DNA from: Sphingobacteriales bacterium
Lineage (GTDB): Bacteria; Bacteroidota; Bacteroidia; Chitinophagales; JADIYW01
Direction: 5' to 3'
Length of the DNA stretch: 64,000 bases
NCBI GenBank assembly: GCA_016721245.1
Contig: JADKIQ010000023.1
Coordinates: 58,482-122,481 of the forward strand
Position 1 is the first letter of the stretch, and every line of letters starts with the position of its first letter. Under the pieces are notes generated by a model. It saw only the letters and a list, made by a program, of their open reading frames with translations. It was not told where the DNA came from and did not search any database. Shown here piece by piece: positions 1-8,315 of this stretch. The translations under genes and the position numbers were made by a program.

Positions 1-69
1 CCAGGAACAGGCCTTTGTTTTATTCATGAAAATACCTGTCAATAGTAGCGCGATAATATATTTTTTCAT
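1..69 (-). CDS. N-terminal end of a secreted protein, cut by the window edge
   Basis: An ATG at 69 on the minus strand opens a reading frame that stays open to base 1 (23 codons). It begins MKKYIIALLLTGIF, a basic start followed by a hydrophobic stretch, which is a typical Sec signal peptide. The ATG overlaps the TGA stop of the upstream gene (ATGA), so the two are probably co-translated. The mature protein lies outside the window and cannot be identified. Confidence 0.55.
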   Translation of the reverse strand, partial: MKKYIIALLLTGIFMNKTKACSW

Positions 70-1064
70 CTGGAGATGGTTTTTAAATCGTCAATTGAAT
101 AGTGAATTAAATTTGAGGAATCTAACTGAAAAAAGATAGTAGTTAGTTCCTTATTTTTTATTTTTTCTCTAATATTTTTCTGTGCAACAACTAAATCCTG
201 CTTCGTAATTTCTTCTGCTTTGATGACAAAATCCTCATACACGTAACTTCCGTTGAGGTAGTGGTCTTTTTTTACCAGGTAAAAATTCGGTTTTATTTTT
301 TTGTAGCGTGATGTATCCTGCAGGTCTTTATTTCGGATGCCATTCAGTAATCTCTTCTCACCCAATTGATTTTCAATGATGCCCCAGCTGTAAATGGGTA
401 ATGCAACATCTAATGGAATGGGATATTTTTTCAGTTCTTTGATGTAGTTATTGGCAAGTTCATTTTCCAGAATGGAATTTTTATCCTGAAAATCTAAGGG
501 ATTCGAGGTAGCATAATACATTAACACGCCTTTCTTAACTGGAGGAATGCCTGTTTGTTTTTTATCTTTTATCTGATGCAGACGGATGGTCGCAGAAATA
601 CTGACTCCCGGATGTTTTAGTTTTATCCGACTCAAAAAATAGAAATACTTGTTGCGTGTGGAAGAGGTCCAGTCGCAGTCGAACTGGATTTCCTTTATTG
701 GCTTCACAGAGATTTTCGGATAAAAGAATTTAATTTCTTTTTTTATATTTTCTGCAAGTGTTTCAATCGTTTGCTTGTCCAGTGTTTTAAATACTTCGTT
801 CGTGATAAAAACTACCGGTATGATTTCCTGTTCCGTATTTTTTTCTTCTATGTTGATTTCTCCGACGGGAATGGCTTTGTTATTTTGGATGTCGATGTCA
901 AAGAAGCGGACATATAGTTTCTGCACGTTCAGGCTGTCTAAATAGTGCCGCTCAAATGGTGAAACGCTGTAAGTGGTTTTCCAAAAGTAAAATGAAGTAT
1001 CGTGTTGCTCTTTACATGCGTAAAAAAACAAAATAGTAAATAGTATCAATAAGGCTTTCTTCAT
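66..1064 (-). CDS. Putative lipoprotein, DUF3142-like
   Basis: A 332-residue protein with a lipoprotein signal: MKKALLILFTILFFYAC puts the lipidated Cys at residue 17. The body is basic and polar with no further membrane segment. The order of motifs (FYFWKTTYS, LYVRFFDID, IQFDCDWTSSTRNKYFYF, then LPIYSWG) recalls DUF3142 proteins, a family I would place among glycosidase-like TIM barrels. This is a weak resemblance from memory, not a search. It is co-oriented with the truncated secreted gene at the window edge through a 4-bp overlap, so the two probably form an operon. It is probably anchored in a membrane facing the periplasm. Function unknown. Confidence 0.65.
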   Translation of the reverse strand: MKKALLILFTILFFYACKEQHDTSFYFWKTTYSVSPFERHYLDSLNVQKLYVRFFDIDIQNNKAIPVGEINIEEKNTEQEIIPVVFITNEVFKTLDKQTIETLAENIKKEIKFFYPKISVKPIKEIQFDCDWTSSTRNKYFYFLSRIKLKHPGVSISATIRLHQIKDKKQTGIPPVKKGVLMYYATSNPLDFQDKNSILENELANNYIKELKKYPIPLDVALPIYSWGIIENQLGEKRLLNGIRNKDLQDTSRYKKIKPNFYLVKKDHYLNGSYVYEDFVIKAEEITKQDLVVAQKNIREKIKNKELTTIFFQLDSSNLIHYSIDDLKTISR

Positions 1065-1149
1065 ACAACTCTGCAGAACGAAAGTAATGAGATGGACTTG
1101 TAAAAAGAATAAGTATTTGTTGGTATTTTACAGAAAAAGCAGAAGAATA

Positions 1150-2142
1150 TTACTCATTCATCATCTTCCACAACTTATCTTTTAGTTCCATGATGTTTTC
1201 GTTAGCCATCGCGGAAAAGAACACATGCGGAATCTTTTTGGGCAGTTCTTTCGCCAGCATCTTTTTCAATTCATCATCCAGCAAATCCGATTTGGATATA
1301 CCTATGATTCTTGGCTTGTTGACGAGTTCCTTGTTGTATAATTTCAATTCTTTAGCAAGAATTTTATATTCTTTTTTGATATCGTCGCTGTCGGCAGGAA
1401 TCATAAACAACAAACAGGAGTTGCGTTCAATATGTCTGAGGAAACGAACACCTAAGCCTTTGCCTTCATGTGCGCCTTCAATAATGCCCGGGATATCTGC
1501 CATGATGAAGGAACGATCTCCGCGATAAGGAACCACACCTAAGTTCGGCACTAAGGTAGTAAACGGATAATCGGCAATTTCAGGTTTTGCCGCACTGATG
1601 ACAGAGAGCAAAGTTGATTTTCCGGCATTTGGAAAGCCTACCAAACCTACGTCTGCCAGTACTTTTAATTCCAGTATTTTCCAGCCTTCCTGGCCCGCTT
1701 CACCTGATTGTGCAAAGTGCGGTGCTTGTCGTACCGAGGTTTTAAAATGTGTATTTCCCTGTCCGCCGCGACCACCCTGCATCCATACAGCTTCCTGTCC
1801 GTCTTCTAAAATCTCAAATTCTTTTTGGCCGGTTTCAGCGTCTTTTGCTATAGTACCCAAGGGCACTTCAATGATGATGTCTTCACCGCCTTTACCGCTG
1901 CGCATACCGCCTTCGCCGCTTTTGCCGTCGTCGGCATGGATGTGTTTTCTGTATTTTAAATGGAGTAAAGTCCACAATTGCTTGTTACCACGTAAAATAA
2001 TACTGCCGCCTCTTCCTCCATCTCCGCCATCCGGTCCGCCCATCGGTACGTATTTTTCCCTGCGCCAGTGCACAGAGCCGCCGCCGCCGTTTCCGGAACG
2101 GACGAATATTCTTACGTAGTCTATAAAATTGCTTCCTTCCAT
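1150..2142 (-). CDS. obg: GTPase Obg (CgtA), ribosome-associated
   Basis: Obg-family GTPase of 330 residues, the usual length without the optional C-terminal extension. The glycine-rich Obg fold occupies about residues 1-160 ([27 protein letters not shown]). The G domain follows, with the P-loop GFPNAGKST at 169-177, the G3 motif DIPG at 216-219, the G4 motif as SKSD (283-286) where NKxD is usual, and a G5-like FFSA. Obg acts in late 50S ribosome assembly and stress signalling in the cytoplasm. It lies downstream of adk on the same strand, but a strong terminator sits between them, so it probably has its own promoter. A TATCTTTA stretch about 12 nt before the start resembles a Bacteroidota -7 box with one mismatch. 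Confidence 0.97.
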   Translation of the reverse strand: MEGSNFIDYVRIFVRSGNGGGGSVHWRREKYVPMGGPDGGDGGRGGSIILRGNKQLWTLLHLKYRKHIHADDGKSGEGGMRSGKGGEDIIIEVPLGTIAKDAETGQKEFEILEDGQEAVWMQGGRGGQGNTHFKTSVRQAPHFAQSGEAGQEGWKILELKVLADVGLVGFPNAGKSTLLSVISAAKPEIADYPFTTLVPNLGVVPYRGDRSFIMADIPGIIEGAHEGKGLGVRFLRHIERNSCLLFMIPADSDDIKKEYKILAKELKLYNKELVNKPRIIGISKSDLLDDELKKMLAKELPKKIPHVFFSAMANENIMELKDKLWKMMNE

Positions 2143-2159
2143 TTTGTTGTTGTAAAGAT

Positions 2160-2202
2160 AGAAAATAAAAAAGACCTTGAAGGCTTTAAAACCTTCAAGG
2201 TC
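2160..2202 (-). terminator. Rho-independent terminator after adk
   Basis: A perfect 11-bp inverted repeat (GACCTTGAAGG at 2173-2183 with CCTTCAAGGTC at 2192-2202) has an 8-nt loop. Read on the minus strand, the stem is followed at once by TTTTTTATTTTC. It lies just past the adk stop and before obg. Confidence 0.85.
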
Positions 2203-2219
2203 TGTATAATAGATGATTT

Positions 2220-2798
2220 CTATTTTACTTTGTTGATTTCAACTTTTAAGCTATCAAATATTTCATCAATAGTTCCTACGCCGTTGAGTGCAACAAACTT
2301 ATCTACTTTCTTGTAGTGATCTGCCACCTGTGCGGTCTCTTTCAAATATACTTTAAAGCGGTTTCGGATAATAGTATCATCTAAATCATCTGCTCTGCCG
2401 GATGATTTACCGCGTTCTTTGATGCGTTGTACAATTTCATCTTCTTCTACCTCTAATGCCAGTACCAGACTGATATCAGTTTTCTTCAAATCCAGTAATT
2501 TGTCCAGTGCTTCTGCCTGAGGCTGTGTACGGGGAAACCCGTCAAAAATGAATCCTTCTACTTTTCCTGCATATTCATCCAGTTTGTTGGATAACATACC
2601 GATGGTTACTTCATCCGGCACCAGTTCGCCTTTATCCATGTACTTTTTAGCTTCCACACCAAGAGGTGTTTCGTTTTTCAGTTCAGAACGGAATAAATCG
2701 CCGGTTGAAATGTGATACAGATTGAATTCTTCTGCGAGTTTTACTGCTTGTGTGCCTTTTCCGCTTCCCGGAGGACCAAACAAAATTAAGTTTATCAT
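2220..2798 (-). CDS. adk: Adenylate kinase
   Basis: Converts ATP + AMP to two ADP in the cytoplasm. The P-loop [10 protein letters not shown] begins at residue 8. The AMP-binding segment (HISTGDLFR) and DGFPRT motif are intact, and the LID is the short form ([13 protein letters not shown]) with no zinc-binding cysteines. At 192 residues it matches the short bacterial type common in Bacteroidota. A TATCTTTG box lies about 24 nt upstream of the start and a strong terminator follows the stop, so it is probably monocistronic. Confidence 0.97.
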   Translation of the reverse strand: MINLILFGPPGSGKGTQAVKLAEEFNLYHISTGDLFRSELKNETPLGVEAKKYMDKGELVPDEVTIGMLSNKLDEYAGKVEGFIFDGFPRTQPQAEALDKLLDLKKTDISLVLALEVEEDEIVQRIKERGKSSGRADDLDDTIIRNRFKVYLKETAQVADHYKKVDKFVALNGVGTIDEIFDSLKVEINKVK

Positions 2799-2821
2799 TT
2801 TGGAATTGATATTGTAAGCAG

Positions 2822-2829
2822 CAAAGATA
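2822..2829 (-). promoter_or_regulatory. Candidate -7 promoter box for adk
   Basis: TATCTTTG on the minus strand fits the Bacteroidota TAnnTTTG -7 consensus and lies 23 nt before the adk ATG. I do not see a well-placed TTG -33 partner, so only the -7 element is supported. Confidence 0.45.
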
Positions 2830-2966
2830 GCAAAAAGCTATATTTCTATTATTTCGACAAGATTAAGTAATTGTTTTATGATAATATAACTAAATAAGGC
2901 TTCCGATATGATAAATATCATATGAATTGGCTGGTAAATGGACTAATTTTATAAAAAGCAAAATGT

Positions 2967-3791
2967 ATGAAAACGATAATAGTCCCAACTGATTTTTCCA
3001 ATGCAGCCGATAATGCGTTAAAAGCCGCTAAAATGATTGCCCGAAAAACAAAAGCAAGCATTCATCTGGCAAATTTTTATTCCATTCCTGCAGCAGATTA
3101 TTCTTATCCCGACATCAGTATGCCGGCAGAAATACTGGAACAAATTCGCAAAGCGGCAATTGAGGGGATTGGCAAGTTATCCGACGAACTGAAAGCAGAA
3201 GGCTTTTCTGTGGAATCTACCATAGAAATGGGTATGGTATCTGATGAGATTGTGGATTTGGGAAATAAAATAAACGCAGATTTGATTGTAATGGGTACCA
3301 CCGGTGCCAGCGGAATCGTGAATAAAATAATTGGAAGTAATGCCGCTCATGTTATGCGACGAACCACACTTCCGATTATGCTGGTTCCGCAAGGTTGTGT
3401 TTGCGATGGTTTTAATAATGTGGTGTATCTCGACCAGTTGAAGGAAGACGACACAGCGGTATTATCAAAACTCTTTGCCTTTGGTGATGAAATGGGAATC
3501 AGAAATATTAAACTGTTGAATGTAAACACGGGATTTTTCTTTCAGCCCATCAACGAACACTTAATGATACAGCTGGACAGAGCATTTGGTTTGGAAAAGA
3601 TAAAACTGGAAACGGTGGACGGCACTGACGTAAAAGAGGGAATAGATCATTATCTGGAGAATCATCTGGTAGATTTGGTGGTGATGTCTACGCATAAGAA
3701 AACATTTTTAGAAAGAATTTTTGAGAGCAGCAATACGAAAGAGATGGCGCTTTACAGCAAAGTTCCTTTACTGGTGTATCACAAAGAATAG
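2967..3791 (+). CDS. Tandem-domain universal stress protein (UspA family)
   Basis: A 274-residue cytoplasmic protein with two Usp domains. The first (about 1-140) starts MKTIIVPTDFS and carries an intact ATP-binding signature G-x2-G-x9-G-S (G110, G113, G123, S124). The second (about 150-274) retains the fold pattern (VDLVVMSTHKKTFLERIFESSNTKEM) but has lost the glycine signature. This one-active, one-degenerate arrangement is common in tandem Usp proteins. Members respond to starvation, redox or energy stress, but the specific trigger cannot be read here. It is flanked by genes on the opposite strand, so it is its own transcription unit. Confidence 0.93.
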   Translation: MKTIIVPTDFSNAADNALKAAKMIARKTKASIHLANFYSIPAADYSYPDISMPAEILEQIRKAAIEGIGKLSDELKAEGFSVESTIEMGMVSDEIVDLGNKINADLIVMGTTGASGIVNKIIGSNAAHVMRRTTLPIMLVPQGCVCDGFNNVVYLDQLKEDDTAVLSKLFAFGDEMGIRNIKLLNVNTGFFFQPINEHLMIQLDRAFGLEKIKLETVDGTDVKEGIDHYLENHLVDLVVMSTHKKTFLERIFESSNTKEMALYSKVPLLVYHKE

Positions 3792-3792
3792 T

Positions 3793-4188
3793 TTAAGAAT
3801 TCGATGGTTCAATCAAATCCCAAAGATTGCCGTACAGGTCTTCAAATACAGCAACGGTTCCGTATGCTTCTGTAATTGGCTGCCTGATAATTTTAATGTT
3901 TTGTTTTTGCAGGTTTTCAAAATCTCTCTGAAAGTTATCAGTATATAAAAATAAAAACACGCGACCTCCTGTTTGATTGCCCACGCTTGATAATTGGGAT
4001 GCTGATGCTGCTTTTGCCAGTAATAAACGGCATTCCTGAGAGCCTTTCGGGGCAACAAGTACCCAACGTTTAGTATCACTCAGTACAGTATCTTCAATAA
4101 GATCGAAATGTAATTTTTGTGTATAAAACTCAATTGCTATATCATAGTCATCTACGACTAATGCTATATGTGCAATATGTTGTTTCAT
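3793..4188 (-). CDS. VOC-family (glyoxalase/bleomycin-resistance fold) protein
   Basis: A 131-residue protein with the VOC layout: HIAHIALVVDDYDIAIEFYTQKLHFDL at the N-terminus, RVFLFLYTDNFQRDFENLQ in the middle, and YGTVAVFEDLYGNLWDLIEP at the end, consistent with paired beta-alpha-beta-beta-beta modules. Conserved His and Glu residues at the first and last strands could bind a divalent metal. The substrate cannot be inferred. Its start lies 16 bp past the serA stop on the same strand, so it is probably a distal cistron of serA. Its own stop is convergent with the universal stress gene, 2 bp away. Confidence 0.85.
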   Translation of the reverse strand: MKQHIAHIALVVDDYDIAIEFYTQKLHFDLIEDTVLSDTKRWVLVAPKGSQECRLLLAKAASASQLSSVGNQTGGRVFLFLYTDNFQRDFENLQKQNIKIIRQPITEAYGTVAVFEDLYGNLWDLIEPSNS

Positions 4189-4204
4189 GTTTAGGTCAGG
4201 AATG

Positions 4205-5437
4205 TTAGTACAAAATTCTCGCCTTGATGGTGTTTTTTACTTTTTTCAGATCTTCCATCATTTCCAGATCCGCGTTTGCATCCACGTCTAATACAACATA
4301 GCCAATCGTTTCATTAGTTTTTAAATATTGTGCTAAAATATTTACGTGATGTTTGGAAAGGGTGGAGTTAATCTCACTCAACACACCCGGTACATTCTGG
4401 TGGATATGCAATACACGTCTGGTATTGTGCTGCACGGATAAACTGATTTCCGGCACAGACATGGAGCCTAATGTGCTGCCGTTGTCTAGATATCCTGTTA
4501 GTTTTACCGCCACTTCCGTGCCTATATTTTCCTGCGCTTCCTGAGTACTTCCGCCCACATGCGGTGTGAGAATTACACTATCTAATCCAACTAAAGAAGA
4601 CACAAAGCCCGGTCCGTTTTGTTTAGGTTCAGAAGGGAATACATCAATGGCTGCTCCGCCCACTTTGCCACTCTTTACAGCTTCCGTTAAGGCTTCAATA
4701 TCCACTACCGAACCACGGGAAAGGTTCTGGAAAATTACGCCGTCTTTCATTAGTGCAAATTCCTTTTCGCCAATCATGTTTTTGGTTTGCGGCGTAGCCG
4801 GAACGTGTAAAGTTACAATATCAGATTGAGCCAGTAATTCTTCCAGCGTATCTACCGCATTGGCATTTCCCAGTGGTAATTTCGGTTCAATGTCAAAATA
4901 AATTACTTTCAAACCCATGCTTTCTCCCATCACAGATACTTGTGTGCCGATATGACCATAGCCCACAATTCCGATGGTTTTACCGCGCAATTCATAACTT
5001 CTGGCTGCTGTTTTTTGCCAGTTGCCTTCATGCATGTATTTATTTTTTTGAGGAATGCCACGCAGCAGCATAATCGAATTTCCGATAATCAGTTCTGCTA
5101 CGGAACGCGTATTGGAGTAAGGTGAATTAAATACCGGAATACCCAATTCTGTTGCTTTCGCCATGTCTACCTGGTTGGTGCCGATACAAAAACAACCAAT
5201 CGTCATCAGTTTTTTAGCTTTCTCCAAAACAGCTGCCGTTAAATTGGTTTTGGAGCGAATGCCGATAATATGATAGTTTTCTATGCAATCCAGCAGTTCC
5301 TGCTCGGTCATTGCTTCTTTGTAGCTATCAATCGTAGCGTATCCTTTTTTATGAAATTCGTTGAAGGCAGATTGATGTAAACCTTCCAGTAACAGAATTT
5401 TGATTTTGTCTTTCGGGAATGAAACTTCTTTTGTCAT
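4205..5437 (-). CDS. serA: D-3-phosphoglycerate dehydrogenase
   Basis: First step of serine synthesis: 3-phosphoglycerate + NAD+ to 3-phosphohydroxypyruvate. The protein closely follows the roughly 410-residue E. coli-type enzyme, including IGCFCIGTNQVD, the NAD-binding GYGHIGTQ, RGSVVDIEAL, the catalytic-site LTPHVGGSTQEAQENIG, and a C-terminal ACT domain beginning near HIHQNVPGVLSEIN that would bind serine for feedback inhibition. I start it at the ATG at 5437 (MTKEVSFPKDKIK), which aligns with the family N-terminus. A further in-frame TTG nine bases upstream lies in a TATTTTTG promoter-like box and is not needed. Confidence 0.97.
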   Translation of the reverse strand: MTKEVSFPKDKIKILLLEGLHQSAFNEFHKKGYATIDSYKEAMTEQELLDCIENYHIIGIRSKTNLTAAVLEKAKKLMTIGCFCIGTNQVDMAKATELGIPVFNSPYSNTRSVAELIIGNSIMLLRGIPQKNKYMHEGNWQKTAARSYELRGKTIGIVGYGHIGTQVSVMGESMGLKVIYFDIEPKLPLGNANAVDTLEELLAQSDIVTLHVPATPQTKNMIGEKEFALMKDGVIFQNLSRGSVVDIEALTEAVKSGKVGGAAIDVFPSEPKQNGPGFVSSLVGLDSVILTPHVGGSTQEAQENIGTEVAVKLTGYLDNGSTLGSMSVPEISLSVQHNTRRVLHIHQNVPGVLSEINSTLSKHHVNILAQYLKTNETIGYVVLDVDANADLEMMEDLKKVKNTIKARILY

Positions 5438-5508
5438 GATTATCAAAAATAAGAATTATCAAACAGATAATTTTATAATCAGTATGATAACAATGTTTAT
5501 TTAAGGTT

Positions 5509-5540
5509 TTGGTAAAAGTGAAAAAGTATTTATATATTTG
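5509..5540 (+). promoter_or_regulatory. Bacteroidota-type promoter for the broken lipoprotein gene
   Basis: TTG at 5509-5511 and TATATTTG at 5533-5540, separated by 21 nt, fit the TTG / TAnnTTTG pattern. The ATG of the small lipoprotein follows 15 nt later. Confidence 0.55.
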
Positions 5541-5555
5541 TATTAATAAAAAAAT

Positions 5556-5968
5556 ATGAGATTATACTTTTTGCCAATTTTTATTTCAATTATAGTTTTA
5601 GGTTCTTGTAAGAAATCTAATAATAATGAAACACCGAAAAGCAAAATTAAAAAAAATAAGGGGGCGGGGGGGGGGGGGGAAAAAAAAAGATGGGGCGATA
5701 AAAACAACAAAAAAATTGCGAAAAAAAGGGGGGAAAAAAGAGTTTTTTTAAATTATAATTTTTTAGTTAAAAAAAAAAAAAATTTTGATTGTGGGGCCTT
5801 TCCCCCCCCCCCCCCCCCCCAAAAGAGGGGGAGGGGGGGGGGAGGGTTAAAAAAAAAAAAAGGTTTCATTTTCTACGCGCCTCAAAAACAATGAATGCAT
5901 CTTTAACTTATTTTCCAGATGGTGGTGTAGGAATCTCAGGAAGCACTTTAAATGCAATAAAAGAATAG
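5556..5968 (+). pseudogene. Small lipoprotein gene interrupted by a homopolymer patch
   Basis: The N-terminus MRLYFLPIFISIIVLGSCKK is a clear lipoprotein signal with the lipidated Cys at residue 18. Normal coding sequence stops near 5650, where long G, A and C runs begin. After the patch, another frame reads MNASLTYFPDGGVGISGSTL from 5891 and ends in TAG at 5966-5968, and this looks like the real C-terminus. The original product was probably a small secreted lipoprotein of roughly 130 residues. Its middle is unreadable here, so no function can be assigned. Confidence 0.55.
5651..5863. other. Homopolymer-rich low-quality patch
   Basis: About 210 bp made almost entirely of homopolymers: 14 G at 5666-5679, 9 A at 5680-5688, 14 A at 5769-5782, 19 C at 5802-5820 and 13 A at 5849-5861, joined by fragments such as TGGGGCGAT. 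Nothing similar occurs elsewhere in the window. It lies inside a gene whose two ends look normal. I read it as an assembly or base-calling artefact, not biology. Confidence 0.75.
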
Positions 5969-5969
5969 T

Positions 5970-6629
5970 TTACTCAACAGCATTATTCAAAAAATCAATA
6001 AAAGGTTTTACCGTAACGGAAAGTTCCGTAATAGTTTTTTTAAAATCTTTAGAAGTCAGGTCTTCATCTTTTAATTTCTTGAAAACAGTAAAGCCTTTTA
6101 ATTTTAAATATTCAATGGCTTCATTCGTTTCTTCGTAGCCTTTTGGTGGTCTTTTTAATTTATTTTCAGTGCTTAAATCACCAAAGCTATCTTGGAATTT
6201 TTTGGAAGAAATTATCTTTTTGAAATCAGAAAAATTATAATCGATTTCCTGTCTTATTTTGGCTAATTCATCCGGCATCGGCATGTAATTTCCTGCACCG
6301 AAAAAGCAATTACCCGGTTCAATGTGCAGGTAAAAGCCTGCCGTATTACTGCCTTTTCCGCCTTTGTTTAAATAAGCACCCAAGTTGTTTTTGTAAGGAT
6401 CTTTATTGGCAGAAAAACGAACATCCCGGTTGATTCTGAAAATACATTTTTTAGATTCTAAACCGATGATGGACTCATCCTTTTTACCATAATTTTTAAT
6501 CCATTCATCTACAAAAGATTTTATCTCGGTTTGTGCGTTTTCGTATCGTTTCCTGTTTGCCTCAAACCAGTTTTTATTGTTGTGCTTCTTTAATTCCGCT
6601 AAGAATTTAAGCGTATCACTTGATAACAT
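5970..6629 (-). CDS. DUF2461 family protein
   Basis: A 219-residue protein matching the DUF2461 (TIGR02453) pattern: LKFLAELKKHNNKNWFEANR at the N-terminus, then FRINRDVRFSANKDPYKNNL, GFYLHIEPGNCFFGAGNYMP, and RPPKGYEETNEAIEYLKLKGF. The family is widespread in Bacteroidota and has no established biochemical role. It overlaps the upstream Rrf2 regulator gene by 14 bp, so the two are translationally coupled and this is probably part of that regulator's own operon. Its stop lies directly beside the end of the damaged lipoprotein gene. Confidence 0.9.
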   Translation of the reverse strand: MLSSDTLKFLAELKKHNNKNWFEANRKRYENAQTEIKSFVDEWIKNYGKKDESIIGLESKKCIFRINRDVRFSANKDPYKNNLGAYLNKGGKGSNTAGFYLHIEPGNCFFGAGNYMPMPDELAKIRQEIDYNFSDFKKIISSKKFQDSFGDLSTENKLKRPPKGYEETNEAIEYLKLKGFTVFKKLKDEDLTSKDFKKTITELSVTVKPFIDFLNNAVE

Positions 6630-7059
6630 TTTTCTTCAGTTTTTGCTCGTTTTTGATAATCATTTCCAGGGTATCTTTTTTCAGCAATTCCACCGTTTCA
6701 TTGCGTATAGCTAAAAAAGCATGGCGGATGCCACAGGTCACTTCATCCTCACATTCATCGCATTTTTCGTAGTATTTATGCGTTACACAAGGCAATAAAC
6801 CGATAGCTCCGTCGAAATAGCGAATAATTTCCGCCAGATTTACATCCGCCGGGTGTTTGATTAAATAATAGCCGCCGCCTTTTCCTTTTTTGGAATTCAG
6901 AATACCGGCATTGCGCAAGTCCAGCAAAATGGTTTCCAGGAACTTCTTGGGAATGTGTTCATGTTCTGCAATTTCACTGATTAAAACCGGCTCTTTCGGA
7001 GGTTTTTTTGCGAGATACACAAGGGCATTGATGGCGTATTTGGTTTTTTTAGATAACAT
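6616..7059 (-). CDS. Rrf2-family transcriptional regulator with cysteine cluster
   Basis: A 147-residue winged-helix repressor. The N-terminal HTH reads MLSKKTKYAINALVYLAKK, followed by the Rrf2 recognition region IPKKFLETILLDLRNAGILN and the wing SKKGKGGGYYLI. Four cysteines lie in PCVTHKYYEKCDECEDEVTC (spacing C-x8-C-x2-C-x5-C). Several Rrf2 proteins use such cysteines to hold an Fe-S cluster and sense iron, NO or redox state. The spacing here is not that of IscR (C-x5-C-x5-C), so the ligand is unknown. It is first in a two-gene operon with the DUF2461 gene. Confidence 0.92.
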   Translation of the reverse strand: MLSKKTKYAINALVYLAKKPPKEPVLISEIAEHEHIPKKFLETILLDLRNAGILNSKKGKGGGYYLIKHPADVNLAEIIRYFDGAIGLLPCVTHKYYEKCDECEDEVTCGIRHAFLAIRNETVELLKKDTLEMIIKNEQKLKKNVIK

Positions 7060-7159
7060 GGCTTTTCAAAAAATATGAGCTAATATATCATTTTTTACCG
7101 GTGTTTTTTAATTATCTATAGATTAAGTAGGTTTTTTGTTGAAATGTTTTTCCCTGTGA

Positions 7160-7204
7160 ATAAAAACTTATTACTTTTTACTTACTCCTTACTACTTTTA
7201 CACT
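7160..7204 (+). promoter_or_regulatory. 7-bp-periodic leader with TACTTTTA box
   Basis: The stretch before the 7205 start reads as loose heptamers (TTACTTT, TTACTTA, CTCCTTA, CTACTTT). Its last unit forms TACTTTTA at 7193-7200, one base off the TAnnTTTG -7 consensus, only 4 nt before the ATG. If it is used, the transcript would be leaderless or nearly so. Confidence 0.35.
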
Positions 7205-7483
7205 ATGAGTTTTAAGTATAACGCAAGCACTTTAACCACCTTAGAATCTATTTTCAAGGAGAATCACTATGTGATTCGTTATGAAAAAGGCAGATTTCAG
7301 TCCGGCTATTGTATTTTGGAGGATAAGAGAGTGGCGGTTGTAAACAAGTTTTTTGAAACGGAAGCACGTATCAATGCGTTAATTGATATTCTGTCGCAAA
7401 TCCAAGTAGATGTAAATTTGTTAGACGAAAAACAACTCAAATTATACGAACAACTGGCTCAGCAGAAACTGGAATTGGAGTAA
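7205..7483 (+). CDS. Conserved small hypothetical protein
   Basis: A 92-residue acidic/basic mixed protein with no signal peptide or membrane segment. It reads as a beta-rich N-terminus (HYVIRYEKGRFQSGYCILED, VAVVNKFF) followed by a long C-terminal helix rich in Leu, Glu and Gln (QVDVNLLDEKQLKLYEQLAQ). I recognise the pattern as a conserved Bacteroidota hypothetical, but no function is known to me. It lies 23 bp upstream of the MBL hydrolase gene on the same strand, so co-transcription is likely. Confidence 0.8.
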   Translation: MSFKYNASTLTTLESIFKENHYVIRYEKGRFQSGYCILEDKRVAVVNKFFETEARINALIDILSQIQVDVNLLDEKQLKLYEQLAQQKLELE

Positions 7484-7506
7484 TCTTACCCATCATTTAC
7501 AATTAT

Positions 7507-8268
7507 ATGAAATTCACTTTTCTCGGCACAGGCACATCACAGGGCGTACCGGTTATTACCTGTACATGTGCAGTCTGTCAGTCTGCAGATAGAAAAAATA
7601 ACCGCACCCGTACTTCCTTAATGATTCAATCAGAAACCACCACGGTGGTGATTGATACCGGGCCGGATTTTCGTGCACAGATGCTGAGGGAAAATGTGCA
7701 GGACTTAGATGCCGTGGTTTTTACACACGGACATAAAGACCATGTTGCAGGCTTGGATGATATTCGCCCGTTTAATTACTTGCTTGGTAAAACAATTGAT
7801 GTGTATGCGGAAGAACGCGTACAACAAATTTTAAAGAGAGAGTTTTCGTATGCGTTTGAACCGCAGGATTATTTAGGAGCACCGCAGATAAATTTAAAAA
7901 CAATAGATGAAATGCCTTTTATGATTGGCGATATACCTTTTACACCTATTCGTGTATTTCATAAAGAGTTGCCGGTGCTGGGATTTCGGGTAGGCGATTT
8001 TACCTATATCACGGATGCTAATTTTATAGCGGAAGAAGAATTGGAAAAAATAAAAGGCAGCAAAATATTAGTGTTGAATGCCTTAAGAAGAGAAACACAC
8101 TATTCTCATTTTAATTTAGAACAAGCCATAGAAATTGTGAATAAGATAAAACCGGAACAGGCATATTTTACACATATTTCGCATCATTTAGGATTGCATG
8201 AGGCAGTAGAAAAAGAGTTGTCTTCCACGATGTTTCTGGCCTATGACGGATTGGTGATTAATAATTAA
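7507..8268 (+). CDS. MBL-fold metallohydrolase, PhnP-like
   Basis: A 253-residue cytoplasmic metallo-beta-lactamase-fold hydrolase. The dinuclear metal motif THGHKDH (HxHxDH) is intact, followed by ITDANF (metal-bridging Asp) and the distal His in THISHH. The N-terminal TFLGTGTSQGVPVITCTCAVC, with a cysteine cluster that may hold a structural zinc, is characteristic of the PhnP-like group of cyclic phosphodiesterases. No phosphonate genes are nearby, so the physiological substrate is open. Close spacing to the small hypothetical gene upstream suggests an operon. Confidence 0.9.
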   Translation: MKFTFLGTGTSQGVPVITCTCAVCQSADRKNNRTRTSLMIQSETTTVVIDTGPDFRAQMLRENVQDLDAVVFTHGHKDHVAGLDDIRPFNYLLGKTIDVYAEERVQQILKREFSYAFEPQDYLGAPQINLKTIDEMPFMIGDIPFTPIRVFHKELPVLGFRVGDFTYITDANFIAEEELEKIKGSKILVLNALRRETHYSHFNLEQAIEIVNKIKPEQAYFTHISHHLGLHEAVEKELSSTMFLAYDGLVINN

Positions 8269-8315
8269 CGATTAAAATTGTACCATTGGCAATTTTACAA
8301 GCCCATCGTTCATCG

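Noticed and set aside
1598..2119. Long plus-strand open frame opposite obg
   Set aside because: It is a shadow of the glycine-rich obg gene: proline-rich nonsense text, no start context and no family signature, while the minus strand encodes an unmistakable Obg.
5556..5894. A 112-residue Gly/Lys-rich protein read straight through the homopolymer patch
   Set aside because: The poly-Gly, poly-Lys and poly-Pro text comes only from homopolymer runs. The real gene continues in another frame after the patch.
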